Below, in pieces: positions 22,663 through 31,757 of a DNA stretch of 64,000 nucleotides. The notes under the pieces are model-generated. The model had not been told where the DNA came from. It worked only from the letters and a program-made list of their open reading frames with translations, and did no database searches. Source of the DNA: CALNYZ01 sp942490945 (GTDB lineage: Bacteria > Pseudomonadota > Gammaproteobacteria > UBA6429 > Thiohalophilaceae); NCBI GenBank assembly GCA_942490945.1, contig CALNYZ010000017.1:434001-498000 (forward strand). Reading direction: 5' to 3'. Position numbers and translations under genes: made by a program. Each line of letters starts with the position of its first letter. Position 1 is the first letter of the stretch.

Positions 22663-23517
22663 TCAGGACAAATAAAGATTTTTTACTTCTGCAATTTTCG
22701 CCTGCGCAGCATCCGCCGCCGGGGCGATGTCCGCGTGTGACAGGCCGGTAATTTCCCAGCAAGCAGGCACAATACCTTTCATGTCTTCTTCGGTGATACC
22801 GGTTGAATAAGGCAACGACGCAATATGATTCGCGATATGGATGACAGCCACTTCTTGCTGATGGTACGGTGCTGCAGCCGGATTGTGATGATAAGCAATG
22901 CACGCGTAGATGTGCTCCGGTAACTTCCAGACTCGCGCCAGCTCTCCACCTATTTCCGTATGATCCACGCCAATGACTTCCCGCTCTGCCTCGTGTAATG
23001 ACAGAGGATTTTCCACCTGCAAGGTACGCAATATGGCTTCGTGAGTCAGATCAGGTAATTTACTGAACATGATCAAATGACCAATATCATGTAACAGGCC
23101 GGCAACAAAAATTGCTTCACGTTCAACACGACCCAGGCAACCGCCCAGTTCATGCGCCAGCAACCCACAGTAGATACTGTGGTACCAAAAATCATCCATG
23201 GAAATAAGGTCATTGGGAATACCGTCAAACGCCTTGGTCGCCGCCATTGACATGACAATATCACGTATTTGCCGTGTTCCGAGCACCGTAACTGCACGGG
23301 AAATGGTGCTCACTTCCGAGCTAAAACCGTAAAATGGACTGTTAGCAATGCTGAGTACGCGTACGGTTAAGGCGGGATCCTGACTAATAAGCTGACCAAT
23401 CTTCTCCACAGTCGAATTCGGGTCTTCCACCATGGAATTCACCTTGATGGCAATTTCAGGCAACGAGACAAGACCGCTGATATCGGCTACCAGCGCTTTG
23501 ACGTCGAGTTGTGGCAA
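22663..23517 (-). CDS. HDOD domain protein
   Basis: This is a 284-residue cytoplasmic protein that is essentially one HDOD domain (about residues 12-210). It shows the typical pattern SLPEIAIKVNSMVEDPNSTVEKI, then DPALTVRVLSIANSP and YGFSSEVSTISRAVTVLG. An HD-like motif GLLHDIGHL is kept. HDOD proteins are regulatory relatives of HD phosphohydrolases, commonly tied to c-di-GMP and two-component signalling. The start is TTG at 23517, since no in-frame ATG exists upstream. The gene converges with hemJ. Confidence 0.9.
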   Translation of the reverse strand: MPQLDVKALVADISGLVSLPEIAIKVNSMVEDPNSTVEKIGQLISQDPALTVRVLSIANSPFYGFSSEVSTISRAVTVLGTRQIRDIVMSMAATKAFDGIPNDLISMDDFWYHSIYCGLLAHELGGCLGRVEREAIFVAGLLHDIGHLIMFSKLPDLTHEAILRTLQVENPLSLHEAEREVIGVDHTEIGGELARVWKLPEHIYACIAYHHNPAAAPYHQQEVAVIHIANHIASLPYSTGITEEDMKGIVPACWEITGLSHADIAPAADAAQAKIAEVKNLYLS

Positions 23518-23722
23518 TGCCGCTGTATTGGAAAGGCTGATATGTGCACCTGTAACTGAGACTATTTCAGTATTTATCGGCGTGATTGGACGGAATCTTG
23601 AATAGCTGAATGGCTTTTGATTGTGAAAATGGCCACAAAAACTGCCAATTTAGGGGAATTGCCCTGATGATATGGTGGATATATCAACAGGACATTATAT
23701 TCGGAAAAATAACAGGTAAAAC

Positions 23723-23896
23723 CTAGCCCAATTCAACCATTTCGAAGTCAGACTTGCTCACCCCACATTCCGGACATTGCCAATCTTCCGGAATATCATT
23801 CCAGCGAGTGCCAGCAGCAATACCTTCATCGGGCAAACCCAGTTCTTCATCATATATAAACCCGCAAACCTGACACTCATATTTTTTAAAACTCAT
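23723..23896 (-). CDS. Rubredoxin
   Basis: This is a 57-residue electron carrier binding one iron through four cysteines: CQVC near the N-terminus and CPEC near residues 41-44. The YDEELGLPDEGIAAGTRW segment between them is typical. The start at 23896 (MSFKKYEC) has AAAGGGA just upstream; an upstream in-frame start would add 13 non-conserved residues that overlap the opposite strand's thiD leader. A rubredoxin gene beside thiD/hemL is, from memory, common in gammaproteobacteria. Its redox partner is not encoded nearby. Confidence 0.95.
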   Translation of the reverse strand: MSFKKYECQVCGFIYDEELGLPDEGIAAGTRWNDIPEDWQCPECGVSKSDFEMVELG

Positions 23897-23990
23897 GCTT
23901 TTCCCTTTTACTTTATCTGTAGTTGAATCCGGCATTATTCTCGCACGCCATTACGCACTTGAAAAGCCAAGTCGATGTTACAATCTGCCC

Positions 23991-24800
23991 ATGAACATTT
24001 CAAACAATCACGCCGCCTATCCTACTGTGCTGGTTTTGGCCGGTCTTGATCCCAGTGGCGGTGCAGGTCTGGCCGCAGATTTCGGCGCTATCAGCAGTAT
24101 GGGTGCGCACATGCTACCGGTGGCAACCTGTCTGACGGTTCAGGATACACACGACGTGCATAAAGTCTTTCCGGTAGATAGCGATATATTGCAACAACAG
24201 CTCGATGTTCTGGTTGCTGATATGCCCATCACCACAATCAAGATCGGTTTACTGTGCGCAAGCGAGACGATCAAGTTGGTGAGCAATTTTCTGCAGACAC
24301 ATCCGGATATACCGGTGATACTTGATCCAATTATTCGTGCCGGTGGTGGCAAGACACTGCTTGATACTTCACTCGTTGCTGATTGTCGCAACTTACTGGC
24401 GCATGTTGATCTTGTCACGCCCAATCATTATGAAGCCTTGTTACTTGCCAATACTGACTCAATTGAAGATGCCATTGCCGTGCTATTAAACACTGGAGTG
24501 GAACATATCTTACTGACCGGTACAGATTCTGCGCACGAAAAAAGCGAAACCGTGGTTCACCAGTATTTTAATCATGCCGGTGAACATGAAACCTATAACT
24601 GGCCAAAATTGCTTGGCTCCTATCATGGTTCGGGTTGCACACTGGCAGCCGCCATTGCTGCGTTGATTGCCAACGGACTTGATGCAAAAACGGCAATTGC
24701 AGAAGCACAACAGTACACATGGGACACCCTTGCCAATGCACTGCGACTGACTGATGGCCAGGCAATACCAAATCGTTTTTACTGGTCGCATGACAGTTAA
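23991..24800 (+). CDS. thiD: Hydroxymethylpyrimidine/phosphomethylpyrimidine kinase
   Basis: This 269-residue ribokinase-fold enzyme phosphorylates HMP and HMP-P to give HMP-PP for thiamin synthesis. The motif GLDPSGGAGLAADFGAI is at the N-terminus, and the C-terminal GSYHGSGCTLAAAIAA carries the anion hole and catalytic region. The start at 23991 (MNISNN) gives the normal family length; a longer frame reaching back to 23895 would overlap the divergent rubredoxin gene. It overlaps thiE by one base (TAATG), showing translational coupling. No THI-box riboswitch was seen upstream. Confidence 0.96.
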   Translation: MNISNNHAAYPTVLVLAGLDPSGGAGLAADFGAISSMGAHMLPVATCLTVQDTHDVHKVFPVDSDILQQQLDVLVADMPITTIKIGLLCASETIKLVSNFLQTHPDIPVILDPIIRAGGGKTLLDTSLVADCRNLLAHVDLVTPNHYEALLLANTDSIEDAIAVLLNTGVEHILLTGTDSAHEKSETVVHQYFNHAGEHETYNWPKLLGSYHGSGCTLAAAIAALIANGLDAKTAIAEAQQYTWDTLANALRLTDGQAIPNRFYWSHDS

Positions 24801-25441
24801 TGACGGTGCAAAATAATTTACACGGCCTGTATGTCATCACTGATCCGGTATATTGCGGAGAAGATTTGGTTAATAAAGTAACCGCCGCAATTTCGGGCGG
24901 AGCAAACATAATTCAATACCGCAACAAAACTGCAGACATCGCTACACAGTATCGTGAAGCTGGACTGCTGGCAAAATTATGCAAACAACAGCAAAGAACT
25001 TTCCTGATTAATGATGATGTCGAACTTGCAATAAAGGTAGATGCTGATGGTGTCCACCTTGGACAATCCGATGATGATATTAGATTTGCACGCAAACAAC
25101 TGGGGGCCAATAAAATTATCGGCATTACCTGTCATCAGGATCTGGCATTGGCTATCGACGCGCAACAACAGGGCGCAGACTATGTGGCGTTTGGTCGATT
25201 TTTTCCATCACAAACCAAACCGGACGCTCCCGCTGCCGACATCGACTGGTTACCGGCTGCCAGAAAAAAATTGTCTGTGCCGGTTGCCGCAATCGGCGGT
25301 ATCACTCTCGATAATGCAGCTGATTTACTGGTAGCGGGTGCCGATATGCTTGCTGTGATTCATGCGGTCATGGCGCAGCGAGATATTCATGCAGCCGCGA
25401 AATCTTTCAGCGAACTATTTAACGCCAACAAACAGGATTAA
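24800..25441 (+). CDS. thiE: Thiamin-phosphate synthase
   Basis: This 213-residue TIM-barrel enzyme joins HMP-PP with thiazole phosphate. Recognisable elements are GLYVITDP, IIQYRNK, FLINDDVELAIKVDADGVHLGQ, GITCHQ and the phosphate-binding AIGGITLDNA. It immediately follows and overlaps thiD. The expected serine-containing loop is replaced by GITCH, a variation known in the family. The gene is followed by a hairpin and then hemL, an arrangement I recall in related genomes. Confidence 0.96.
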   Translation: MTVQNNLHGLYVITDPVYCGEDLVNKVTAAISGGANIIQYRNKTADIATQYREAGLLAKLCKQQQRTFLINDDVELAIKVDADGVHLGQSDDDIRFARKQLGANKIIGITCHQDLALAIDAQQQGADYVAFGRFFPSQTKPDAPAADIDWLPAARKKLSVPVAAIGGITLDNAADLLVAGADMLAVIHAVMAQRDIHAAAKSFSELFNANKQD

Positions 25442-25479
25442 CGGCTACGATCCGGATTGTTTTTTCGGTATCATAGCCG
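25442..25479 (+). other. Imperfect hairpin between thiE and hemL
   Basis: CGGCTA at 25442-25447 pairs with TAGCCG at 25474-25479. After one mismatch, GAT (25449-25451) pairs with ATC (25470-25472), and CCG (25452-25454) with CGG (25466-25468) past a one-base bulge. The loop contains GATTGTTTTTT. No T-run follows the stem, so it may be an attenuator, a processing site or chance. Confidence 0.4.
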
Positions 25480-25523
25480 CCACATATTTCTAACCTGACT
25501 TTATCGTTTCACAAGGATTCAGC

Positions 25524-26816
25524 ATGACCCACAATACAAATCTATCGAGCAATTTGTTTCAGCAGGCGCAAAAACATATACCCGGTGGCGTGAATTCGCC
25601 GGTGCGTGCGTTCAAAGGCGTGGGCGGGGATCCGATATTTTTTAAACGTGCTGAAGGTGCCTATTTGTTTGATGTCGATAATAACAAATACATAGATTAT
25701 GTTGCCTCATGGGGGCCAATGATTATCGGTCACTGTCAACCTGATGTATTACAGGCAGTAACTGAAACCATGCAAAGTGGCCTGAGTTTTGGTGCACCAA
25801 CCGAACTGGAAGTACAAATGGCAGACAAGGTTTGTGAACTTGTGCCGTCGATGGATCTGGTTCGCATGGTCAACTCCGGCACCGAAGCAACCATGTCGGC
25901 ATTACGACTTGCACGCGGCTTTACTGGCCGGGATAAAATTGTCAAGTTCGAGGGTTGTTATCACGGTCATGCCGATTCACTACTGGTCAAGGCAGGCTCT
26001 GGCGCATTAACGCTGGGTGTTCCCACCTCACCAGGTGTGCCCGCAGCACTGGCCGAGCATACCTTAACGTTAACGTATAATGATCTGAATGAAGTTGAAC
26101 GTGTGTTTAACGACATAGGCAATCAAATTGCCGCCATTATTGTTGAACCTGTCGCAGGCAACATGAACTGCATTCCACCACAAGATGGATTCCTGCAAGG
26201 CTTGCGCAAGATTTGCGACCAGTATAAAAGCGTGCTGATTTTTGATGAAGTGATGACCGGCTTTCGTGTCGCTTTGGGTGGCGCACAACAGCACTACAAT
26301 GTTAAACCGGATCTGACCACGCTCGGCAAGGTGATCGGTGGTGGTATGCCGGTCGGTGCATTTGGTGGTCGACGAGACATCATGGAAAAAATTGCCCCAC
26401 TTGGTCCGGTTTATCAGGCCGGCACCTTGTCAGGCAATCCGGTCGCCATGGCAGCAGGTCTAAAAACACTGGAACTTATATCTGCGAGCGGATTTTATGA
26501 AAGCCTGGCAGAGAAAGTGAGCTATTTATGTGCTGGCCTGAGTCGCGTTGCGGCTGAAAATAACATTCCGTTTACCACCAACCAGGTGGGCGGTATGTTC
26601 GGCTTGTTCTTCACTGAGCTGGACAAGGTGACCTCCTTCGCCGAAGTCAGTACCTGCAATATCGAACGGTTCCAGAAATTTTATCATGGCATGTTGGAAC
26701 AGGGGATTTATCTGGCACCTTCTGCTTATGAAGCAGGTTTTGTGTCAAGCGTACACAGTCAGGCGGATCTGGACGCAACCATTGCAGCGGCAAACAAGGT
26801 TTTTAGCGAATTATAA
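25524..26816 (+). CDS. hemL: Glutamate-1-semialdehyde 2,1-aminomutase
   Basis: This 430-residue PLP enzyme converts glutamate-1-semialdehyde to 5-aminolevulinate, the C5 route to haem. The N-terminal PGGVNSPVRAFKGVGG is diagnostic. The PLP-binding lysine is in TTLGKVIGGGMPVGAFGG, and the cofactor-contact region is DEVMTGFRVA. AAGGA precedes ATG 25524. Its last six bases overlap the stop region of the convergent lipoprotein gene. With hemJ 3 kb away, the window covers two haem steps. Confidence 0.98.
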   Translation: MTHNTNLSSNLFQQAQKHIPGGVNSPVRAFKGVGGDPIFFKRAEGAYLFDVDNNKYIDYVASWGPMIIGHCQPDVLQAVTETMQSGLSFGAPTELEVQMADKVCELVPSMDLVRMVNSGTEATMSALRLARGFTGRDKIVKFEGCYHGHADSLLVKAGSGALTLGVPTSPGVPAALAEHTLTLTYNDLNEVERVFNDIGNQIAAIIVEPVAGNMNCIPPQDGFLQGLRKICDQYKSVLIFDEVMTGFRVALGGAQQHYNVKPDLTTLGKVIGGGMPVGAFGGRRDIMEKIAPLGPVYQAGTLSGNPVAMAAGLKTLELISASGFYESLAEKVSYLCAGLSRVAAENNIPFTTNQVGGMFGLFFTELDKVTSFAEVSTCNIERFQKFYHGMLEQGIYLAPSAYEAGFVSSVHSQADLDATIAAANKVFSEL

Positions 26817-28229
26817 TTGTTGATTCCGGGACAAACGGCGATATTCATGTATCACACCCTTGTATTCCGGGCTGCTTAGCCGACTTACAGAAAAAACGAC
26901 CGACGAATCTGACAGATTGTGAATTGCGGCCTGTTCACCTGTTAATGTTGTACCCGCAATATCCAGTTGACTCGATGCGCTCTGGATCGCAAATTTTCCG
27001 TGTATGATTGAACTTGTAATCGTAATATCTGAATCCGTTGCTTCAACAGCGACGTCTTTGCTGCGGACTTCACTAAATTCCATTTCGACGGTGCTCTTGT
27101 AAGCGATTAATTCACCTATTTGTGCATTTTGTATTTTTGCCAGCTTGCAACCGTCCAGATCTATTTTTGCATATGCGCCTTCAAACAATTTCGATTCACC
27201 ACGGTTGCATTTGCCTATCCGGCTCGATTCAGTAAACGGCTGCCGTTGCCAGAAATCACGATTCAGTTCAGCATCGCTTTTTTGCAAATGCGCCAACATT
27301 AACTGGTTATATTCAATTGCCCTGTCCGCCATGGATGAATGGCCGGCTTGCGCCAGGACACGCAGATAAGACTTGTCAAGATTACCCTGTAATATTTTCC
27401 CGGTACGTAAAGGTGTAATAAGATCATATTCACCCCATACAATCATCGTTGGGACCTTTATCTTGCTGATTGCCTCAGTAAAATCTTCAGTAATCATTGC
27501 CACACCGGCGATGGGTAAGGAATTACTGCGTAAAATAATTTCGCGTACTTCGGGTGATTCAATGGCTTTTTTCAGATCAACCGGCATCCACTCTTCAATT
27601 GCTTCCAGTACCAGACCGGCATAACTGGTTATCTCGGGGCCGGTCCAGTAAGTTATACGCTGTAAGACATTAATCCATTTGAATGCCAGCGTTTTGCTAA
27701 AAGCATGTCTGTGTAAAACTCCCGCCGAATCGGTAATGATGAGCCGTTTGATATCCTCGGGATACATACTTGCATAACGTAACGAAATTGCGCCACCCAT
27801 AGAATGACCCAGCAGATGGAAACTCCTTCCGGAAAATTTTTGCGTTACAAAATGAACAAACCTGGCATAATTTTTTGGTGAATAGAGTTCGTTGGCCTTG
27901 CTCGAGACGCCAAAGCCGGGCAAATCAAACGTCAGCACATGATAGTGATCTTTTAAGGCGTTGATTTGGTGTATCCAGTTTGCGGCTTCACCCGCTATGC
28001 CATGCACCAGTACAACCGTTTCACTGGCGCTCTTGTTGGTTTCAAATACACATGCCGTGCCATTAAATACCGGTTCACTGATGCAGGTTTCTTTCAGACC
28101 AATTGCTTTCAATTTCTGCGCACCGGGTTGAGGCGTGACCTGTGCCGTAGCAACAGGTGATTTCGTTGCACATGCGGAGGCAATAATGACCAGCATTAAT
28201 AGCAATGGAATTTTATTTTTCTTAATCAC
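26811..28229 (-). CDS. Lipoprotein alpha/beta hydrolase with beta-helix-like tail
   Basis: This is a 472-residue lipoprotein. The signal has lipobox IIASAC with Cys20 as the probable acylation site. The hydrolase domain is about residues 65-320, with nucleophile elbow GHSMGGA, an oxyanion region LVHGIAGEAANW, catalytic Asp in VWGEYDLITP and His in AQAGHSSM. About 130 residues follow (from about 345), made of short repeated turns such as CKLAKIQNAQIGELIAYKSTV and SDITITSSIIHGKFAIQSAS, which read like a pentapeptide-like or right-handed beta-helix. The start is GTG at 28229, behind AGAAGGAAG. The substrate is unknown; an envelope lipase or esterase is likely. The tail could anchor or recognise surface polymers. 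Confidence 0.85.
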   Translation of the reverse strand: MIKKNKIPLLLMLVIIASACATKSPVATAQVTPQPGAQKLKAIGLKETCISEPVFNGTACVFETNKSASETVVLVHGIAGEAANWIHQINALKDHYHVLTFDLPGFGVSSKANELYSPKNYARFVHFVTQKFSGRSFHLLGHSMGGAISLRYASMYPEDIKRLIITDSAGVLHRHAFSKTLAFKWINVLQRITYWTGPEITSYAGLVLEAIEEWMPVDLKKAIESPEVREIILRSNSLPIAGVAMITEDFTEAISKIKVPTMIVWGEYDLITPLRTGKILQGNLDKSYLRVLAQAGHSSMADRAIEYNQLMLAHLQKSDAELNRDFWQRQPFTESSRIGKCNRGESKLFEGAYAKIDLDGCKLAKIQNAQIGELIAYKSTVEMEFSEVRSKDVAVEATDSDITITSSIIHGKFAIQSASSQLDIAGTTLTGEQAAIHNLSDSSVVFSVSRLSSPEYKGVIHEYRRLSRNQQL

Positions 28230-28467
28230 TAATGCTTCCTTCTGGTGGTTTCTTCTGGACCATACCCGGTCACTGAATGAGAATTTCCCGGTCGATACCC
28301 GCAGTATAAAAATCGTGCTTTCACATTCTTAATAATGCCAACGCACCTTGTGATGATCTGCCAACTGAATATATTCGTTTTAAATCGCTAACCGCTAATA
28401 TCGGGTAATTTTAAATAAATAGAAATTGAACACCTTATTTGGATAATCATAATATATAATCGGTTCC

Positions 28468-30492
28468 ATGTCTTTTGACCATTTCACTGAATTTTTTAGC
28501 TGGTTAAACGCACATCCGCACTGGGTGGGGTTAATTGTCTTCGCAACCGCGATGTCTGAATCACTTGTTATCGTCGGTTTGCTGGTACCGGGTTTTTTAA
28601 TGATGGTCGGGTTTGGCGCACTCATTGCCACCGGCTATCTGGACTTCTGGTCTACATCATTGTACGCAACGGCGGGTGCATTTTTAGGCGACAGCCTCAG
28701 CTACTGGATAGGCAAGCGTTACCAGCACCGGCTCGAATCTGTCTGGCCACTAAGCCGTTACCCCCATCTTATAAATAAAGGTGAAACTTTTTTTGCGCGC
28801 TATGGTGCCTTTAGCGTGGTGCTCGGCAGATTCTTCGGCCCATTACGTGCCATTATCCCTGCTGTTGCCGGCATGGCAAATATGCCACGTCCAACATTCT
28901 ATTTTGCCAATGGCCTTTCAGCACTGGCATGGGCACCACTTTATTTATTACCAGGCATTATGTTTGGCATGTCAATTGAGCTTGCCAGGGAATTCGCAGG
29001 CCAGATTGCCTTCCTGATCGCCATTATTTTTGTCGCTTTTATCCTGACGTTTGTAGTTATAAAAAGCATCTACACCTGGCTAACACCTCAAACTGACGTG
29101 TTAATGTACAGATTACTGATTTGGAGCCGCCGCCATCCAACCAGCGGCCGCGTTTCCGAAGCATTAATCAACCCGCAGCAATCTGAAATACGCGCCTTGT
29201 CTGTGCTGGGCTTGTTATTACTCGGTACAGTTGCCGCATATTTTCTGGTAACACACTGGTACTTTGATGCACGACTGTTTTCCAATGTCGACTTGCTTGT
29301 TTTCAAACTGTTCCAGTCCGTTCACCTGCCATTACTCGACAGCCTTTTTTATGGATTCGCATTGCTCGGCGAGCGTATCAGCATCATAATTATTTATGTC
29401 ATTGTCATTATCTATTTTTCCCTGACCCAACGAGTGAGTACAGTGATGTACTCTCTTGCGGCGCTCATTCTGCCCTGGCTGACTGCTGATCTTCTCGATA
29501 TTTCCTATTACAAATCTTTTATCGAACACCCGGAATCGATCACCAATCAATGGCACGCAAACAGTCTGTTTTTTATTGACGTATGTGCGCTCGCATTTCT
29601 GTCAGTATTACTGGGAAGAAGTGCGCACCCTTTTATGCGCGGCTTCCTTTATTTAAGCATTACAATGATTTTACTGCTGGTCGCACTTGCACAACTATAC
29701 TTCGGGATACAATGGTTATCAGAAATTGTATCCGGATTCTTGCTGGGTCTGATCTGGATTAGCATTTTAAGTATTGCCTATCGCTGTCATGCACAGCATC
29801 AACCATCCAGCAAACATACGACTTTTTCTGTAGTACTGTTGATTATGTTAGTGGCGGTACCTTTTTTCGTCGCCAATACCGGGCATGTCTCCAGAATCAA
29901 GCCCGTGAAAATAAATCCGGTAAAATATGTCATGAGCGATACTGGCTGGCACGAGTCAGGGTGGAAAATGCTGCCTGCTTCGCGTCAGGATTTGAATGCA
30001 GAAAACATTCATCCCTTTACCATTCAATGGCACGCAACAAAATCCGGGATTATAGATGGCATGCAGAAAGCGGGTTGGCGTAAAGTTGATAACACAGCGT
30101 CAGATTTTCTGACCTGGATGAATAATAAATCTCAACTTATGCAACTGCCGGTATTGCCACACGTGCACGCCGGATTATATAGCGAGCTGCATTTCTCGCG
30201 TGTCGTCAATAACAAACTGATGATTGTGCGTCTATGGCAGTCAGATTTTAAATTACATAACACCCGCACAAACAAACCATCATCTGCAATATTATGGTTT
30301 GGTACAGCAACATTTTCTGATGTAAAAAGAACAATGCATCTTAACTATCTTGTCTCAGACAATGACTTTATTACGCCTGTAATTAAACTGCAAAAAAGTC
30401 TCGCTGCAAATGATTCAATTAGTCTGGAAATAATAAAGACGCCGACAGTTCAACCATTTTTATTGCTGGTTGATGCGGTTCACCAGGAATGA
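28468..30492 (+). CDS. DedA-PAP2-LssY fusion membrane protein
   Basis: This is a 674-residue polytopic protein. Residues 1-205 match the DedA family (flippase-like lipid transport), with GRFFGPLRAIIPAVAGMA as signature. Residues about 240-450 look like a PAP2 phosphatase fold, and about 480-674 like the LssY C-terminal domain. The PAP2 signature is eroded: where PSGH is expected it reads NQWHAN, and where SRxxxxxHxxxD is expected it reads AQLYFGIQWLSE, losing the Arg, His and Asp. The protein is therefore probably a non-catalytic lipid binder or transporter rather than an active phosphatase. It converges with the LON-domain gene, with 13 bp of overlap. Confidence 0.85.
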   Translation: MSFDHFTEFFSWLNAHPHWVGLIVFATAMSESLVIVGLLVPGFLMMVGFGALIATGYLDFWSTSLYATAGAFLGDSLSYWIGKRYQHRLESVWPLSRYPHLINKGETFFARYGAFSVVLGRFFGPLRAIIPAVAGMANMPRPTFYFANGLSALAWAPLYLLPGIMFGMSIELAREFAGQIAFLIAIIFVAFILTFVVIKSIYTWLTPQTDVLMYRLLIWSRRHPTSGRVSEALINPQQSEIRALSVLGLLLLGTVAAYFLVTHWYFDARLFSNVDLLVFKLFQSVHLPLLDSLFYGFALLGERISIIIIYVIVIIYFSLTQRVSTVMYSLAALILPWLTADLLDISYYKSFIEHPESITNQWHANSLFFIDVCALAFLSVLLGRSAHPFMRGFLYLSITMILLLVALAQLYFGIQWLSEIVSGFLLGLIWISILSIAYRCHAQHQPSSKHTTFSVVLLIMLVAVPFFVANTGHVSRIKPVKINPVKYVMSDTGWHESGWKMLPASRQDLNAENIHPFTIQWHATKSGIIDGMQKAGWRKVDNTASDFLTWMNNKSQLMQLPVLPHVHAGLYSELHFSRVVNNKLMIVRLWQSDFKLHNTRTNKPSSAILWFGTATFSDVKRTMHLNYLVSDNDFITPVIKLQKSLAANDSISLEIIKTPTVQPFLLLVDAVHQE

Positions 30493-31064
30493 CGTGTATG
30501 CAGGTATTCACTCAGTTTTTCCAGCCGTGCAATGACATCATCAATTGCAAGCAGCTCAAGTTTTTCAGTTAATTGCAACGGTAATAACTCAATCAAGCGT
30601 GCGCTCACCCATTCCCCGTCATTATAATGCGTCGCCATCGATGTGTATGGTGGATCCAGTTGACTCAGTATTTGTTTTAATAACTCGGCCATTGGTTCAT
30701 ATTCCGGTTCAAGCACGATACTGGGGAAATTATCAATTAGCTCAATATCGCCCTGCATTAACTGGTTAGATTGTATGGCGCTACGCAATATTTTAAATCG
30801 TCTTTCACCACGCAGGGTTACGCCGAGCATGCCATCATCGCGTTTATGCCAGTAACTGATATAAGTGAGCGTTCCAATATCATGGATATCCGGTGCAGGT
30901 CCAACCTCCATACCTTTCTTGATCAGTACAACACCGATACCGGTTTCATTTTTCAGGCAGTTACTCACCATATCGAGATAGCGCGGTTCAAACACACGCA
31001 AGGGTAGTGCGCCGCCAGGAAACAGTACGGTATTGAGTGGAAATAAAGGAATCGTATTACTCAT
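30480..31064 (-). CDS. LON substrate-binding-domain protein
   Basis: This 194-residue protein is made up only of the N-terminal domain of Lon protease, without ATPase or protease parts. The hallmark IPLFPLNTVLFPGGALPLRVFEPRY is at the start. Such proteins are widespread in proteobacteria; their function is not settled. The ATG at 31064 (MSNTIPLF) is preferred; a TTG 42 nt earlier would overlap ubiX. It follows ubiX and mpl on the same strand and is probably co-transcribed with them. Confidence 0.93.
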   Translation of the reverse strand: MSNTIPLFPLNTVLFPGGALPLRVFEPRYLDMVSNCLKNETGIGVVLIKKGMEVGPAPDIHDIGTLTYISYWHKRDDGMLGVTLRGERRFKILRSAIQSNQLMQGDIELIDNFPSIVLEPEYEPMAELLKQILSQLDPPYTSMATHYNDGEWVSARLIELLPLQLTEKLELLAIDDVIARLEKLSEYLHTRHSW

Positions 31065-31092
31065 AATTGAATTATATGACACATTCAGCAGA

Positions 31093-31731
31093 TCAGTTTT
31101 CTTCAAGACCCCAGCGTGGCGTCAGTGTGTGTTCTACTCCCAGGTGATCAAGGATTCTTGCAACCATAAAATCAACCACATCGTTGATTGATTGTGGCTG
31201 ATAATAAAAGCCCGGATTTGCAGGCATTATCGTTACACCAATCTGTGCCAGCTTCAACATGTTTTCCAGATGTATGGGTGACAAGGGTGTTTCACGAACT
31301 ACCAGAATTAGTTTGCGCTGTTCCTTAATCATGACATCGGCAGCACGCTCAAGTAAATCATTACTACTGCCCTGTGCCACTGCTGACAGTGTCCCGGTAG
31401 TGCACGGGCAAATCACCATGTGCTGTGCAGTATGCGAGCCACTTGCAATCGGTGCTGTCCATTGTTCACGACCAAAAACGGTTAGTTGTCCCGGCTTCGA
31501 CTTGTATAGTTTGGTAAAGAATTCCTGCATCTCCGCACTACGAGCCGGAATATCAAGATCTGTTTCCATACCCAACACGATTTGTGCCGCTTTTGAGACG
31601 ATCAGATAAACATTGCGTTCGGCTTGTAATAAACATTCGAGCAATCGCAACGCATACTGCGCACCCGATGCACCAGTCATAGCCACGATGACAGGCGTAG
31701 TCGAATTATTATTTTCCTGAACCTTGTTCAT
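31093..31731 (-). CDS. ubiX: Flavin prenyltransferase UbiX
   Basis: This is a 212-residue enzyme that attaches dimethylallyl to FMN, making prenyl-FMN for the UbiD decarboxylase of ubiquinone synthesis. The flavin-binding MTGASGAQYALRLLE is at the N-terminus, IASGSHTAQHMVICPCTTGTL in the middle, and RETPLSPIHLENML and PANPGFYYQPQSI towards the C-terminus. It is slightly longer than many relatives at the N-terminus. It sits between mpl and the LON-domain gene. ubiD is not in the window. Confidence 0.96.
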   Translation of the reverse strand: MNKVQENNNSTTPVIVAMTGASGAQYALRLLECLLQAERNVYLIVSKAAQIVLGMETDLDIPARSAEMQEFFTKLYKSKPGQLTVFGREQWTAPIASGSHTAQHMVICPCTTGTLSAVAQGSSNDLLERAADVMIKEQRKLILVVRETPLSPIHLENMLKLAQIGVTIMPANPGFYYQPQSINDVVDFMVARILDHLGVEHTLTPRWGLEEN

Positions 31732-31757
31732 TTAAATAGTGATTCTATCCAGTCTGG

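Noticed and set aside
23936..23990. THI-box riboswitch before thiD
   Set aside because: The gap is only about 55 bp and holds no CTGAGA-type thiamin box.
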